From an uncultured Verrucomicrobiota bacterium (GTDB lineage Bacteria; Verrucomicrobiota; Verrucomicrobiia; Limisphaerales; UBA1412): a DNA stretch of 64,000 nucleotides. The translations under genes and the position numbers were made by a program. The stretch covers positions 62,001 through 126,000 of the forward strand of contig CALXMK010000006.1 of assembly GCA_944389455.1 (NCBI GenBank), given 5' to 3'. Under the pieces are notes generated by a model. That model was not told the DNA's origin. It ran no database searches and saw only the letters and a list, made by a program, of their open reading frames with translations. Shown one piece after another: positions 45,012-53,317 of the stretch. Position 1 is the first letter of the stretch; each line of letters starts with the position of its first letter.

Positions 45012-45290
45012 TTATAAATTTGTTAGATCTGCATCAGGATATAATTCATGGATTCTTTTTCGAATGCGTTGAATCTCTTCCGGTGGATATCTACGACGAT
45101 TAGCTCCTCTTTTTACTGCATCAAGGAGATGAAGCCAATCTTCTAAAGGAGGATTTTTTAAATCTTCCCAACACTCAAAACGTTTATAACGCCAATAAAA
45201 TTTCCAGATATCACCTACATGGTGAGCATAAACTTGAATTTTCTCACCCTCTTCATTGATGCGTTTCCAACCTATCTCTGCTTTAGGCAT
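45012..45290 (-). CDS. small basic protein coupled to ispF, unknown
   Basis: 92 residues, soluble. Core WKRINEEGEKIQVYAHHVGD is followed by WKFYWRYKRFECWEDL, then NPPLEDWLHLLDAVKRGANR and a basic C-terminal helix PPEEIQRIRKRIHELYPDAD. Aromatic- and Arg-rich, possibly nucleic-acid binding, but no known domain recognised. The start overlaps the end of ispF by 8 bp, which supports translation and coupling to it. Confidence 0.65.
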   Translation of the reverse strand: MPKAEIGWKRINEEGEKIQVYAHHVGDIWKFYWRYKRFECWEDLKNPPLEDWLHLLDAVKRGANRRRYPPEEIQRIRKRIHELYPDADLTNL

Positions 45291-45798
45291 AAGAAGAATT
45301 AAAAGTAGGTGTTTCAGGTAACGCTACAGAAGCAACTGCCATAGCAGCAATCCCCTCCCTACGACCAACAAAGCCAAGTGTTTCATTTGTAGTCGCTTTT
45401 ACTCCAACAACAGCCGCATTAACATTCAATGCTGCTGCGATTTGATGTTTCATGCTGTTAATATAAGGAGCAACTTTGGGGACCTCTGCAATCAGGGTAC
45501 TGTCTACATTAACAATTCTTCCTCCTCTTAGCGCAATTAATCTGGAAATCTCTTGAAGAAAAACCTTACTTCTCACATTCTTCCATCGATCATCAGTATT
45601 AGGGAAAAAATGCCCAATATCTACTTCTCCGATTGCTCCAAGTAATGCATCGCAGATTGCGTGAATTAAAGCATCTGCATCTGAATGCCCCTCTAGTCCT
45701 AGCGAATGTGGAATTTCCACTCCTCCCAGAAAAAGTTTTCTATCCCCAACCAACTTGTGTACATCATAGCCAATACCGACTCTATACATAACAGGCAT
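45283..45798 (-). CDS. ispF: 2-C-methyl-D-erythritol 2,4-cyclodiphosphate synthase
   Basis: 171 residues, cytosolic trimer of the MEP isoprenoid pathway that cyclises CDP-ME-2-phosphate. Motifs: RVGIGYDVHKLVGDRKLFLG (metal-binding D-x-H), GLEGHSDADALIHAICDALLGA (third metal His), DIGHFFPNTD, and the C-terminal VKATTNETLGFVGRREGIAA. ispD, often adjacent or fused, is not here. A GTT-ATG three codons in offers an alternative start. Together with uppP this serves undecaprenyl and quinone supply. Confidence 0.96.
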   Translation of the reverse strand: MPVMYRVGIGYDVHKLVGDRKLFLGGVEIPHSLGLEGHSDADALIHAICDALLGAIGEVDIGHFFPNTDDRWKNVRSKVFLQEISRLIALRGGRIVNVDSTLIAEVPKVAPYINSMKHQIAAALNVNAAVVGVKATTNETLGFVGRREGIAAMAVASVALPETPTFNSSYA

Positions 45799-45881
45799 TG
45801 TGCCCGATTTTTATTTGCAAGGCAAGCCCAGGCGGGCTCATAATAGAGACGGCATAAAGTGACTTTGCCATTAAGTTTATT

Positions 45882-46898
45882 ATGATCATTGTATTAAGAC
45901 CAAATATTTCTAAAGAAGAAGAGGATTGCGTCCTTAAAGAAATTGAACTTCGCGGATATAAGCCGCATGTAATGCGAGGAGTAAGTCGAGTTGTAATAGG
46001 TGCTGTTGGAGATGAGCAGAGTCACCAGAGTCTTGTTACTCTAGCCTCTTGGAAACAGGTAGAAAGTGTAACCCGTATACAGAAACGCTATAAATTAGTT
46101 AGCCGTGAAGCCCAAGAAAAAAACACCGTTATCACAATAAATGATCAAGTCAAAATTGGAGATAAAAAAGTACATCTCATGGCGGGACCCTGCTCTGTAG
46201 AAAATGAAAAACAATTAATGCACATTGCAGAAAATGTGAAAAAAAATGGAGCAACAATCCTGCGAGGAGGGGCTTTTAAACCCAGAACCTCTCCTTATGA
46301 CTTTCAGGGACTGGGAGAAAATGGGCTTAAATTATTGGCAAAGGCTCGAGAAGCAACCGGCTTAGCTATTGTCACAGAATGTCTTTCTGAAGATCATGTA
46401 GAAATGGTTGCCGAATATGCAGACATTATTCAGATTGGAACTAGAAACGCTCAAAATTTTCAATTACTGATTGCCGCATCACACACTGGAAAGCCTATTT
46501 TACTGAAGAGAGGAGCTTCAATGAGAATTGAAGAATGGCTTCTAGCTGGCGAATATATTCTCAGCAATGGCAATCCAAACCTGCTTTTTTGTGAGAGAGG
46601 CATCAGGACTTTTGAGACATACACTCGAAATACTCTCGATCTGACATCAATTCCCATCTTAAAGCAAGAGACACACTGCCCTATCGTCATCGATCCTTCT
46701 CAGGGATGTGGAAGTGCTAAACTAGTAGAATCTCTTTGTATTGGCGCTGTATCCATGGGGGCAGATGCGTTATTAATTGAAGTTCATCCAGATCCAGCAC
46801 ATGCTCTATCTGACGGACCTCAACAAGTAACATTAGAAGACTTTGCCAAGCTGACAAAGGATTTAAAACCTTTTCTCGATGCTGTTGGAAGAGAATAG
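45882..46898 (+). CDS. aroF: 3-deoxy-7-phosphoheptulonate synthase (class I beta, ACT-like N-terminus)
   Basis: 338 residues. First step of the shikimate pathway: PEP plus erythrose 4-phosphate gives DAHP. The first ~70 residues (MIIVLRPNISKEEEDCVLKE, VIGAVGDEQ) form the ferredoxin-like regulatory domain seen in the Thermotoga-type enzymes, usually the target of Tyr/Phe inhibition. The barrel follows: HLMAGPCSVENEKQLM, LRGGAFKPRTSPYDFQG, IQIGTRNAQNFQLL, ILLKRGASMRIEEWL, and CERGIRTFE. aroB lies 30 kb upstream. Single gene, divergent from ispF. Confidence 0.95.
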   Translation: MIIVLRPNISKEEEDCVLKEIELRGYKPHVMRGVSRVVIGAVGDEQSHQSLVTLASWKQVESVTRIQKRYKLVSREAQEKNTVITINDQVKIGDKKVHLMAGPCSVENEKQLMHIAENVKKNGATILRGGAFKPRTSPYDFQGLGENGLKLLAKAREATGLAIVTECLSEDHVEMVAEYADIIQIGTRNAQNFQLLIAASHTGKPILLKRGASMRIEEWLLAGEYILSNGNPNLLFCERGIRTFETYTRNTLDLTSIPILKQETHCPIVIDPSQGCGSAKLVESLCIGAVSMGADALLIEVHPDPAHALSDGPQQVTLEDFAKLTKDLKPFLDAVGRE

Positions 46899-46930
46899 AT
46901 TATAAAAGATTATACTAATTTAGAATTAGA

Positions 46931-47677
46931 TTAACCTTCGGATGAAATTATTTGATTTTGAAGGTTAATGAGTTTTTTTATTCCACCTTGAGCTAATGTG
47001 ATTAACTTTTGAAGTTGTTGGCTTGTAAAAAAACCCTTTTCGGCTGTACCTTGAATTTCACAAAACTCATCATCTGAAGTCATCACTACATTCATATCTA
47101 CTTCAGCGATGGAGTCTTCTTGATAATTCAAATCTAATAATACCTCTCCATTTACAATCCCTACACTAACTGCTGCAACTGATTTAAAAACAGGATCTTT
47201 CTCTAGTTTCTTTTCAGTTAATAATTTATCTAAAGCCAACCGTAGAGCGACAAAACCTCCTGTAATGCTGGCAGTTCTGGTCCCTCCATCAGCCTGAATT
47301 ACATCACAATCTATATAAATAGATCGCTGGCCCAACAACTTTAAATCCACGGCAGAGCGTAATACTCTTCCTATTAGGCGTTGAATTTCCTGACTGCGAC
47401 CATCGATCTTTCCTCGTGAAATATCACGTGATTTGCGCTGAATTGTACTGTACGGAAGCATAGAATATTCCGCAGTAATCCATCCTCCTTCAGATCCCTG
47501 CTCTTTCATCCAACGAGGGATTGATTCCTCAACAGTAGCAGCACAAAGAACCTGTGTATTTCCACAACGGATTAGCACTGATCCTAATGCATGAGGTGCT
47601 ATGCCTTTAACAAAAGAGATTTCTCTCAGATCATTTCCTTTTCGTCCGTCAACACGAATTAACTGATTTAAGCTCAT
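46931..47677 (-). CDS. rph: ribonuclease PH
   Basis: 248 residues, phosphate-dependent 3'-5' exoribonuclease that trims tRNA 3' ends. N-terminal RVDGRKGNDLREISFVKGI, VLIRCGNTQVLCAATVEE, RSREIQR-type loop as DGRSQEIQRLIGRVLRSAVD, DCDVIQADGGTRTASITGGF (phosphate and metal), and EVDMNVVMTSDDEFCEIQGT. The tRNA genes in this window already encode CCA, so Rph would act on precursor tails. The zupT gene ends 19 bp beyond its stop in the opposite sense of the track, i.e. zupT is transcribed just before rph on the same strand. Confidence 0.95.
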   Translation of the reverse strand: MSLNQLIRVDGRKGNDLREISFVKGIAPHALGSVLIRCGNTQVLCAATVEESIPRWMKEQGSEGGWITAEYSMLPYSTIQRKSRDISRGKIDGRSQEIQRLIGRVLRSAVDLKLLGQRSIYIDCDVIQADGGTRTASITGGFVALRLALDKLLTEKKLEKDPVFKSVAAVSVGIVNGEVLLDLNYQEDSIAEVDMNVVMTSDDEFCEIQGTAEKGFFTSQQLQKLITLAQGGIKKLINLQNQIISSEG

Positions 47678-47696
47678 AAATTTTAAAAGAAGAGTA

Positions 47697-48494
47697 TTAA
47701 GGTAGGATAACTAAAATTGCGGCCATTAACATCATTCCAGCTACTAACGCATAAATAGATAGATGATGTTCGCCATATTCTTCTGCTGAGGGCAATAATT
47801 CATCTATTGATATAAAAATCATAATACCGGCAATTCCAGCAAGAATTATTCCAAAAAAGAGATCATCAATAAGAGGTCTTAAAAACAAGTATCCCACAAG
47901 TCCTCCAATCGGCTCCGATAATCCTGATAAAAAAGAATAAATAAAAGCTTTTTTGCGGCTACCAGTTCCCGCAAAAATTGTTACAAAAACGGCTATTCCT
48001 TCCGGGATATTATGAATGGCGACAGCTAGTACAATAGGAAGAGAGATTTCAGGTTCTTGAAAACCGGAAAAAAATGCCGCAATCCCTTCCGGGAAATTAT
48101 GGATAGAAATCGCAAGTGCAGTCATAATCCCGACATTCATGAGCCGTGGATTTTTATTTTCTTTTGCAGAGAGATGAAATTCATGGGGATTCTCAAAATC
48201 TGGAATAATTTTGTCAATTAATCCAATTAAAAACATCCCACTGAAAAAGAAAACAGCAGTTGCTATTTCTCCTTTTTTGACTCCCATTGCACGAGTAAGA
48301 AAATCACTGGCATCAGGATACATTTCGATCATCGATATATAGATCATAACACCAGCCGAAAACCCTAGTCCAATAGAAAGCAATTTTGAATTAATCTTTT
48401 TAGCAAAAAAAGAAACAGCACTTCCAATTCCTGTTGAAAGACCGGCAATCATTGTCAACAAGAATGGATACCAGATATTATTTGCAGGATCCAT
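47697..48494 (-). CDS. zupT: ZIP family metal transporter (ZupT-like)
   Basis: 265 residues, eight hydrophobic helices. The two ZIP metal-site helices are clear: ISIHNFPEGIAAFFSG (TM4) and VAIHNIPEGIAVFVTI (TM5), preceded by a His-poor cytosolic loop (FENPHEFHLSAKENKNPR). ZupT-type transporters import zinc and other divalent cations across the inner membrane. It sits before rph (20 bp), perhaps one transcript. nagB, further upstream on the same strand, is separated by a hairpin. Confidence 0.9.
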   Translation of the reverse strand: MDPANNIWYPFLLTMIAGLSTGIGSAVSFFAKKINSKLLSIGLGFSAGVMIYISMIEMYPDASDFLTRAMGVKKGEIATAVFFFSGMFLIGLIDKIIPDFENPHEFHLSAKENKNPRLMNVGIMTALAISIHNFPEGIAAFFSGFQEPEISLPIVLAVAIHNIPEGIAVFVTIFAGTGSRKKAFIYSFLSGLSEPIGGLVGYLFLRPLIDDLFFGIILAGIAGIMIFISIDELLPSAEEYGEHHLSIYALVAGMMLMAAILVILP

Positions 48495-48562
48495 ATAAGA
48501 TTAAAGTAACAAAAGCTTTTTTAGCTCCTAGAATAGGAAAATATATAAGGGGACAAAACAAA

Positions 48563-48593
48563 CGTCCGTTAATCCTATTTTAACTAACGGACG
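48563..48593 (-). terminator. probable terminator of nagB
   Basis: A perfect 9-bp inverted repeat CGTCCGTTA/TAACGGACG with a 13-nt loop. On the minus strand it is followed by TTTGTTTTG, a moderately T-rich tract. Confidence 0.55.
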
Positions 48594-48619
48594 CTAAATT
48601 AATTTAATAATAATGAGCT

Positions 48620-49408
48620 CTAGGTTCTAAAAGGAGCCCATTCAGGTTGATGGTTAAAAGACCAATCGTAATATTCGCGATTCTTCAAATGCAGAGCACA
48701 ATTTTCATCTACAATCACAACTGCATGACGATGCCATTGCAGTGCAGATGCAGTAACCTTTGCACAAAAAGGTCCTTCAATAGCTTCAGCCAAGATTTCT
48801 GCTTTAGATGCTCCTGTTGCCAACATAATACACCTTTGACTATCTAGGATTGTTCCCACCCCCATAGTAATCGCTCTTCTTGGCATCTTATCTGGCCCTC
48901 CAAAATATCCAGCATTCTGACGTATTGTAATAGGGTTAAGTTGTTTAACCCTTGTTCTACTCTGCAATGAAGACATTGGTTCATTAAAACCAATATGGCC
49001 ATCCAATCCTATTCCAAGCAGCTGAATATCAATCCCTCCAGCATTCCAAATAGCTTCCTCATATTCCAAACATTCAGCTTTGAGATCACTTGCCATCCCA
49101 TTTGGGATATGTGTATTCCGCTTGTCTATATTGATATGGTCAAACAAGTGAGTATTCATAAAATAGCGGTAAGAAGCAGGATGATCTCCGTTTAAACCTA
49201 CATATTCATCAAGATTAAAAGTTTTACAAAGAGAAAAGTCCAACCCTTCTTTGTGGTGCATCTCAATCAAGTTAGTATAAACCGGTTCAACGGTTGCACC
49301 CGTCGCTAATCCTAAGACAGCAGCAGGATTTTTCCTAACTTCTGCCGCAATAATCTTTGCGGTAAGCAGAGCCGCAGCCTCTCTTGTTGGCTGAATAATA
49401 ACTTCCAT
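48620..49408 (-). CDS. nagB: glucosamine-6-phosphate deaminase
   Basis: 262 residues. Converts glucosamine 6-phosphate to fructose 6-phosphate and ammonia in amino-sugar use. Motifs: LGLATGATVEPVYTNLI, KTFNLDEYVGLNGDHP (general-base Asp), IQLLGIGLDGHIGFNEP (catalytic Asp and His, then Glu), SRTRVKQLN, and the active-site lid region GPDKMPRRAITMGVGTI. All catalytic residues are present, unlike the paralogue at 55.1 kb. It is monocistronic, with a long leader (about 110 nt) containing a structured element. Confidence 0.95.
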   Translation of the reverse strand: MEVIIQPTREAAALLTAKIIAAEVRKNPAAVLGLATGATVEPVYTNLIEMHHKEGLDFSLCKTFNLDEYVGLNGDHPASYRYFMNTHLFDHINIDKRNTHIPNGMASDLKAECLEYEEAIWNAGGIDIQLLGIGLDGHIGFNEPMSSLQSRTRVKQLNPITIRQNAGYFGGPDKMPRRAITMGVGTILDSQRCIMLATGASKAEILAEAIEGPFCAKVTASALQWHRHAVVIVDENCALHLKNREYYDWSFNHQPEWAPFRT

Positions 49409-49428
49409 AACTATATTTTATTTATATC

Positions 49429-49444
49429 CAGAAATTAATTTCTG
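49429..49444 (-). promoter_or_regulatory. perfect palindrome in the nagB leader
   Basis: CAGAAATTAATTTCTG, 16-bp perfect palindrome, 21 bp before the nagB start codon. It could be an operator or a second leader hairpin; AT-rich sequence makes chance possible. Confidence 0.35.
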
Positions 49445-49461
49445 AATGATTTCTACTTAGC

Positions 49462-49520
49462 TGAACGTTTTATTTGCAGATTCCTCTTCATTGCCGACCA
49501 ATGTCTGCAAAACACGTTCA
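49462..49520 (-). promoter_or_regulatory. structured 5' leader element of nagB (candidate cis-regulatory RNA)
   Basis: Read on the minus strand, three helices nest in 59 nt. P1 is TGAACGT with ACGTTCA (7 bp); an internal loop GTT/ATAAA follows. P2 is TTGCAGA with TCTGCAA (7 bp); P3 is CATTG with CAATG (5 bp, loop GTCGG) stacked directly on P2. A purine-rich 3' bulge AAGAGGAA lies between P3 and P2. The predicted transcription start falls at its 5' edge. It matches no riboswitch I know. Confidence 0.45.
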
Positions 49521-49526
49521 ACTGTT

Positions 49527-49555
49527 ATTTTAATAATTTTATCCCTCGTTGTCCA
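49527..49555 (-). promoter_or_regulatory. probable promoter of nagB
   Basis: Minus strand TGGACA (49550-49555, CTGGACAA context), 17-bp spacer, TAAAAT (49527-49532). The start would be near 49520, giving a ~110-nt leader. The rest of the 337-bp gap up to 49745 shows no recognisable gene; the promoter of the plus-strand ligase gene must lie there but is not clear. Confidence 0.45.
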
Positions 49556-49745
49556 GTTTAGATCATAAATGAAAATGAAAAACAGTTTTCTTTTTAGCTT
49601 TTACAGTTTTCTCAATTTACATACGCAAAATCATTCTTTTGTTGAATTTCACAGAATAAAAACTCGTCTCCCAAGCTGTTATTTAATAAAATATCCATTA
49701 ATAGCGTATAAGCATCGCTAGCCATATTCATTGTGCGGTGGAAAT

Positions 49746-50984
49746 ATGATATCAGATATATTAGAGCAAATAAAGATACAGATTAAGAGAGTCAAGACTG
49801 CTAATGGTTTTTATTCTCAAAAATTAAAAGATATCAATATTGAAGATATCAAAGAATTTTCAGATTTTGAACAACTTCCCTTTTCAGAAAAAGATAATTT
49901 AAGAGAAGCATATCCATTGGGGCTTTCTGTTGTGCCGGAAGAAAGAATTGTCCGCATTCATTCTTCCAGTGGAACGACTGGCACTCCTGTTATCGTTCCT
50001 TATACACAAAAAGACGTAGATGATTGGGCTCTTTTGTTTAAAAGATGCTATGAGATTGCTGGAGTATCACCTTTGGATCGTATTCATATCACTCCAGGCT
50101 ATGGTCTTTGGACTGCAGGGATCGGTTTTCAATTGGGCGCTGAAAAATTAGGCGCTATGACAATCCCAATGGGTCCTGGTAATACAAACAAGCAATTGAA
50201 CTTCATGATTGACCTCAAATCAACCGTTTTATGTGCAACATCTTCTTATGCACTTCTGCTTGCGGAAGAAATTTCTAGGCGTGGACTTCACGATAAAATC
50301 CATCTTAAAAAAGGGATTATCGGCTCTGAACGCTGGGGCGAAAAGATGAGGGAGCGGATTGCTACTGAATTAGGTGTAGAACTTTATGATATCTATGGGC
50401 TTACAGAAATTTATGGACCAGGAATAGCTATCAACTGTACCCATCATACAGGAATGCACTACTTCAATGATTTCCTTTATATTGAGGTTATTGACCCCAA
50501 AACAGGCAAAGTCCTCCCCGAAGGACAAACTGGAGAACTTGTTATTACCACACTTAAAAAAGATGCAGCTCCGCTGATCCGCTATCGCACTCACGATCTC
50601 TCGCGTATAATCCCATCAAATTCTCCATGTCCATGTGGTCGGCCTTACCCCAGAATTGATGTCATTCTTGGAAGAACAGATGACATGATTAAAGTAAAAG
50701 GGGTTAATATTTTCCCAGCACAATTTGATTCTGTTCTCAAAAAAATAAAAGATGTCTCTAGCGAATATCAAATTATGATAGATCACTTAGAGGGCAAAGA
50801 TACTGTTACTCTATTCTTTGAAACACCTGTTGCGGAACATTCCATGCTAAAAAGAATCGAAGCTGATGTGAAAATTCAATGTAAATCAGATATAGGTATC
50901 AGTGTTAATCCCAAAGGGGTTGCAATTGGAGAACTCCCACGAAGCGAGAAAAAAACGACGCGAATCTTTGATAATAGATACTAG
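49746..50984 (+). CDS. phenylacetate-CoA ligase family adenylate-forming enzyme
   Basis: 412 residues from ATG 49746, which has GGTGG 6 bp upstream; a TTG at 49731 is in frame but unlikely. PaaK-type AMP-forming ligase: RIHSSSGTTGTPVIVPYT (phosphate loop), YGLWTAGIGFQLGAEKLGA, GIIGSERWGEKMRERI, DIYGLTEIYGPGIAINC (A5-like motif), PLIRYRTHDLSRI with the CPCGRPYPR zinc-type Cys cluster, and GRTDDMIKVKGVNIFPAQ. The family activates aryl acids with ATP and CoA; members outside phenylacetate operons are common, and no paa genes are nearby, so the substrate is unknown. 29 bp before the W/Y-P-F repeat protein gene, possibly one operon with mla. Confidence 0.85.
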   Translation: MISDILEQIKIQIKRVKTANGFYSQKLKDINIEDIKEFSDFEQLPFSEKDNLREAYPLGLSVVPEERIVRIHSSSGTTGTPVIVPYTQKDVDDWALLFKRCYEIAGVSPLDRIHITPGYGLWTAGIGFQLGAEKLGAMTIPMGPGNTNKQLNFMIDLKSTVLCATSSYALLLAEEISRRGLHDKIHLKKGIIGSERWGEKMRERIATELGVELYDIYGLTEIYGPGIAINCTHHTGMHYFNDFLYIEVIDPKTGKVLPEGQTGELVITTLKKDAAPLIRYRTHDLSRIIPSNSPCPCGRPYPRIDVILGRTDDMIKVKGVNIFPAQFDSVLKKIKDVSSEYQIMIDHLEGKDTVTLFFETPVAEHSMLKRIEADVKIQCKSDIGISVNPKGVAIGELPRSEKKTTRIFDNRY

Positions 50985-51013
50985 TATTTTTCAATAACTA
51001 AAGGAGAAATAAA

Positions 51014-52546
51014 TTGAAATTGCATTTGAAATATTATCTTAAAAAGGAAATTATTTTTCATCCTGGAATAAAAAAATACCTGTTTGGGATATGCATTCTA
51101 TCCATCATGCAGTTTCAAAATGCTTCTGGTTCAATATTTGATTTTCTATCTTTGAGTGAAGAAAGCTCTCCTCAGAAACTATCTTCATCCGAAGAATATT
51201 CTGTTCGTTTTACACTAGAACATGATTATCAGGCTTATGGACCTTGGGCTTTCTATCAAGAAGAATATAATGCCGCAGACCAATCCCAATTTACAGTTCC
51301 TATCCTTTTTTCGTACAATAGAATACGAGATATCGATCTAATGGAATTGGATTTTCTCTACCCTATTTTTACAATAGATCGATTCGAAAAAGAATATAGA
51401 CTCCAACTTTTTCAAATTTTAAATTGGGTAGGTGGTCAAAATTCTGAAGGAGAAATAACTAAACGTTATACACTATTCCCTCTCCTTTTTTATCAAGAAT
51501 CTACTATTCCCAATAATAATTATTGGGGAATAATGCCATTCTATGGGAATATACGCAATCGGCTGTGGAGAGATGAAATCAACTATATCATGCTCCCCTT
51601 CTACGTCCAGACTCGCAAAAAAGATATAATCACAAAAAATTATCTTTATCCTTTTGTTCATATGCGTAAAGGTGAGCATCTAAAAGGATGGCAATTTTGG
51701 CCATTTATTGGGCAAGAACAGAAGGAATTCAGCATTTGTACGGATATTTGGGGAGATGAAGTGACCATTCCTGGGCATGACAAAAGATTTTATTTCTGGC
51801 CTATCGGAATTAGTCAAAAAACCGGTATTGGTTCGGAAAATCCGGAAAATTTTTGGGGGATTATCCCTTTTTATGCACAGATGCGTTCTCCAAATCGTGA
51901 CTATTCCGTGGTTCTATGGCCTTTTTTTAATTGGGTAAATGATAGAGGCAGAGCTTACCGGGAATGGAGTATGCCATATCCATTTTTTGTTTTTGCTCGA
52001 GGTGAAGGCAAAACAACTAACCGGGTATTTCCTTTTTTCAGTTTTTCATCCAGTCCGACACAAGAACGGAATTTTATTCTTTGGCCATTCTGGAAAGAAA
52101 CCTCTTTTGATAATCAGATCATACAAACTAAGCGAGAACGAATACTGTTTTATCTTTACTCCGATAAGGAAGAGCATTATACCGAATTTAACAAATCCTC
52201 CTTCAGAACAGATTTGTGGCCTCTGTTCTCGACAATTCTTACAACAGATAATATTTATATCGTAGATATGCTTTCTCCTGTTGCCCCTCTCTTTCATAGC
52301 AATAAATCAGTTGCTAGAAATTGGACTCCTGCTTTTTCAATATGGCATCTGGAGGAAAACAGGGAAACCGGTTCTTTTAAAGAATCATTTTTTTGGAATT
52401 TTTATCGCCATGAACAAAAGCAAAAGCAAAAGAGATGGGGACTTTTTTGGGGACTTATTGAGTATGTTAAAGATCAAGAACATGGAAATTACTGGAGAAT
52501 TTTTTATTCTCCTGATAGGAGTCGGGTTAAAGAATCTCGTAAATAA
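51014..52546 (+). CDS. W/Y-P-F repeat protein preceding mlaEFD, unknown
   Basis: 510 residues, TTG start with a strong AAAGGAG site. A membrane/signal segment (KKYLFGICILSIMQFQNASG, about residues 20-39) precedes a domain built of short repeats centred on x-P-(F/I/L): FLYPIF, LFPLLFY, IMPFY, MLPFY, LYPF, FWPF, FWPI, IIPFY, LWPFF, PYPFF, VFPFF, LWPFW and LWPLF, about 13 copies spaced 15-45 residues apart from residue 114 to 405. Aromatic strands alternating with charged turns suggest an exported beta-structure, possibly an outer-membrane barrel. Its place 30 bp before mlaE suggests a part in lipid transport. No named family is recognised. Confidence 0.65.
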   Translation: MKLHLKYYLKKEIIFHPGIKKYLFGICILSIMQFQNASGSIFDFLSLSEESSPQKLSSSEEYSVRFTLEHDYQAYGPWAFYQEEYNAADQSQFTVPILFSYNRIRDIDLMELDFLYPIFTIDRFEKEYRLQLFQILNWVGGQNSEGEITKRYTLFPLLFYQESTIPNNNYWGIMPFYGNIRNRLWRDEINYIMLPFYVQTRKKDIITKNYLYPFVHMRKGEHLKGWQFWPFIGQEQKEFSICTDIWGDEVTIPGHDKRFYFWPIGISQKTGIGSENPENFWGIIPFYAQMRSPNRDYSVVLWPFFNWVNDRGRAYREWSMPYPFFVFARGEGKTTNRVFPFFSFSSSPTQERNFILWPFWKETSFDNQIIQTKRERILFYLYSDKEEHYTEFNKSSFRTDLWPLFSTILTTDNIYIVDMLSPVAPLFHSNKSVARNWTPAFSIWHLEENRETGSFKESFFWNFYRHEQKQKQKRWGLFWGLIEYVKDQEHGNYWRIFYSPDRSRVKESRK

Positions 52547-52576
52547 TATAATCACAACATAAATGAGGGTTATCTT

Positions 52577-53317
52577 ATGTTCAAAAACCTGGGAGAAATA
52601 ATCATACTATTTTATAAAACCATACTTGAGTTAAAAAAAATTCCAACTCAATTACCTAAAATTCTTTTTTTTCTTTTTGAAATGGGCAATGCCAGTCTAC
52701 TTATGGCTGGAATTGTCTCTATCTTTATGGGAGGGATTCTGGCTTTGCAAATGGCTCCACAAATGGCTCAGCATGGAATAACCGGAGTTGTCGGAGGAAT
52801 CATCGGCTTGGCAATGGCTAAGGAACTATCTCCTGTGCTAATGGCTATTTTAATCATTGGCAGAGTCGGTTCTGCAATGACTGCCGAAATCGGTTCTATG
52901 AAAGTTTATAACGAGATAGATGCTCTGCAGACAATGAATATTAACCCTATTCGTTTTCTAGTTCTCCCCAGAATGACTGCTATTGGCATCGTACTGCCAA
53001 TGCTCACTTTATTCTCCATGCTTGTTGGTTGGATAGGAGGTTTAGCGGTAAGCTATTTTAATCAAACAGCGGCTATTACCATCGAAGGATACTTTGAGAG
53101 TTTGGAATCTAATGTAAATGTCTCTGATATTTTAGAAGGATTAGTGAAGAGTTTTATTTTCGCTTTAAGCATTGGAATTATATCCTGTCATCAAGGATTG
53201 ATAACTCGAGGAGGTCCTCGTGGTATTGGGCGCAGTGTAACTAAATCCGTTGTAAATTCCATCGTTGCCATAATGATTCTTGATTATATTATAACCCGTT
53301 TCATTCTATTTATCTGA
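52577..53317 (+). CDS. mlaE: MlaE family ABC transporter permease
   Basis: 246 residues, with GAGGG before the ATG. Five or six hydrophobic segments of the MlaE/YrbE permease family: FMGGILALQMAPQMAQHGIT, MAKELSPVLMAILIIGRVGS (conserved E-L-x-P-V-L), AEIGSMKVYNEIDALQTMNI (the coupling-helix motif for MlaF), and SCHQGLITRGGPRGIGRSVT at the C-terminus. Inner-membrane part of the MCE phospholipid transporter that keeps outer-membrane lipid asymmetry. The stop overlaps the mlaF start by one base. Confidence 0.94.
   Translation: MFKNLGEIIILFYKTILELKKIPTQLPKILFFLFEMGNASLLMAGIVSIFMGGILALQMAPQMAQHGITGVVGGIIGLAMAKELSPVLMAILIIGRVGSAMTAEIGSMKVYNEIDALQTMNINPIRFLVLPRMTAIGIVLPMLTLFSMLVGWIGGLAVSYFNQTAAITIEGYFESLESNVNVSDILEGLVKSFIFALSIGIISCHQGLITRGGPRGIGRSVTKSVVNSIVAIMILDYIITRFILFI

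Noticed and set aside
49731-49745. TTG start for the phenylacetate-CoA-ligase-like gene
   Set aside because: The ATG at 49746 has GGTGG at good spacing and matches the family N-terminus.
52281-52562. 93-codon frame overlapping the end of the repeat-protein gene
   Set aside because: It lies wholly in another frame of the repeat-protein gene and the gap before mlaE, with no membrane, domain or ribosome-site support. The main frame has the coherent x-P-F repeat pattern.
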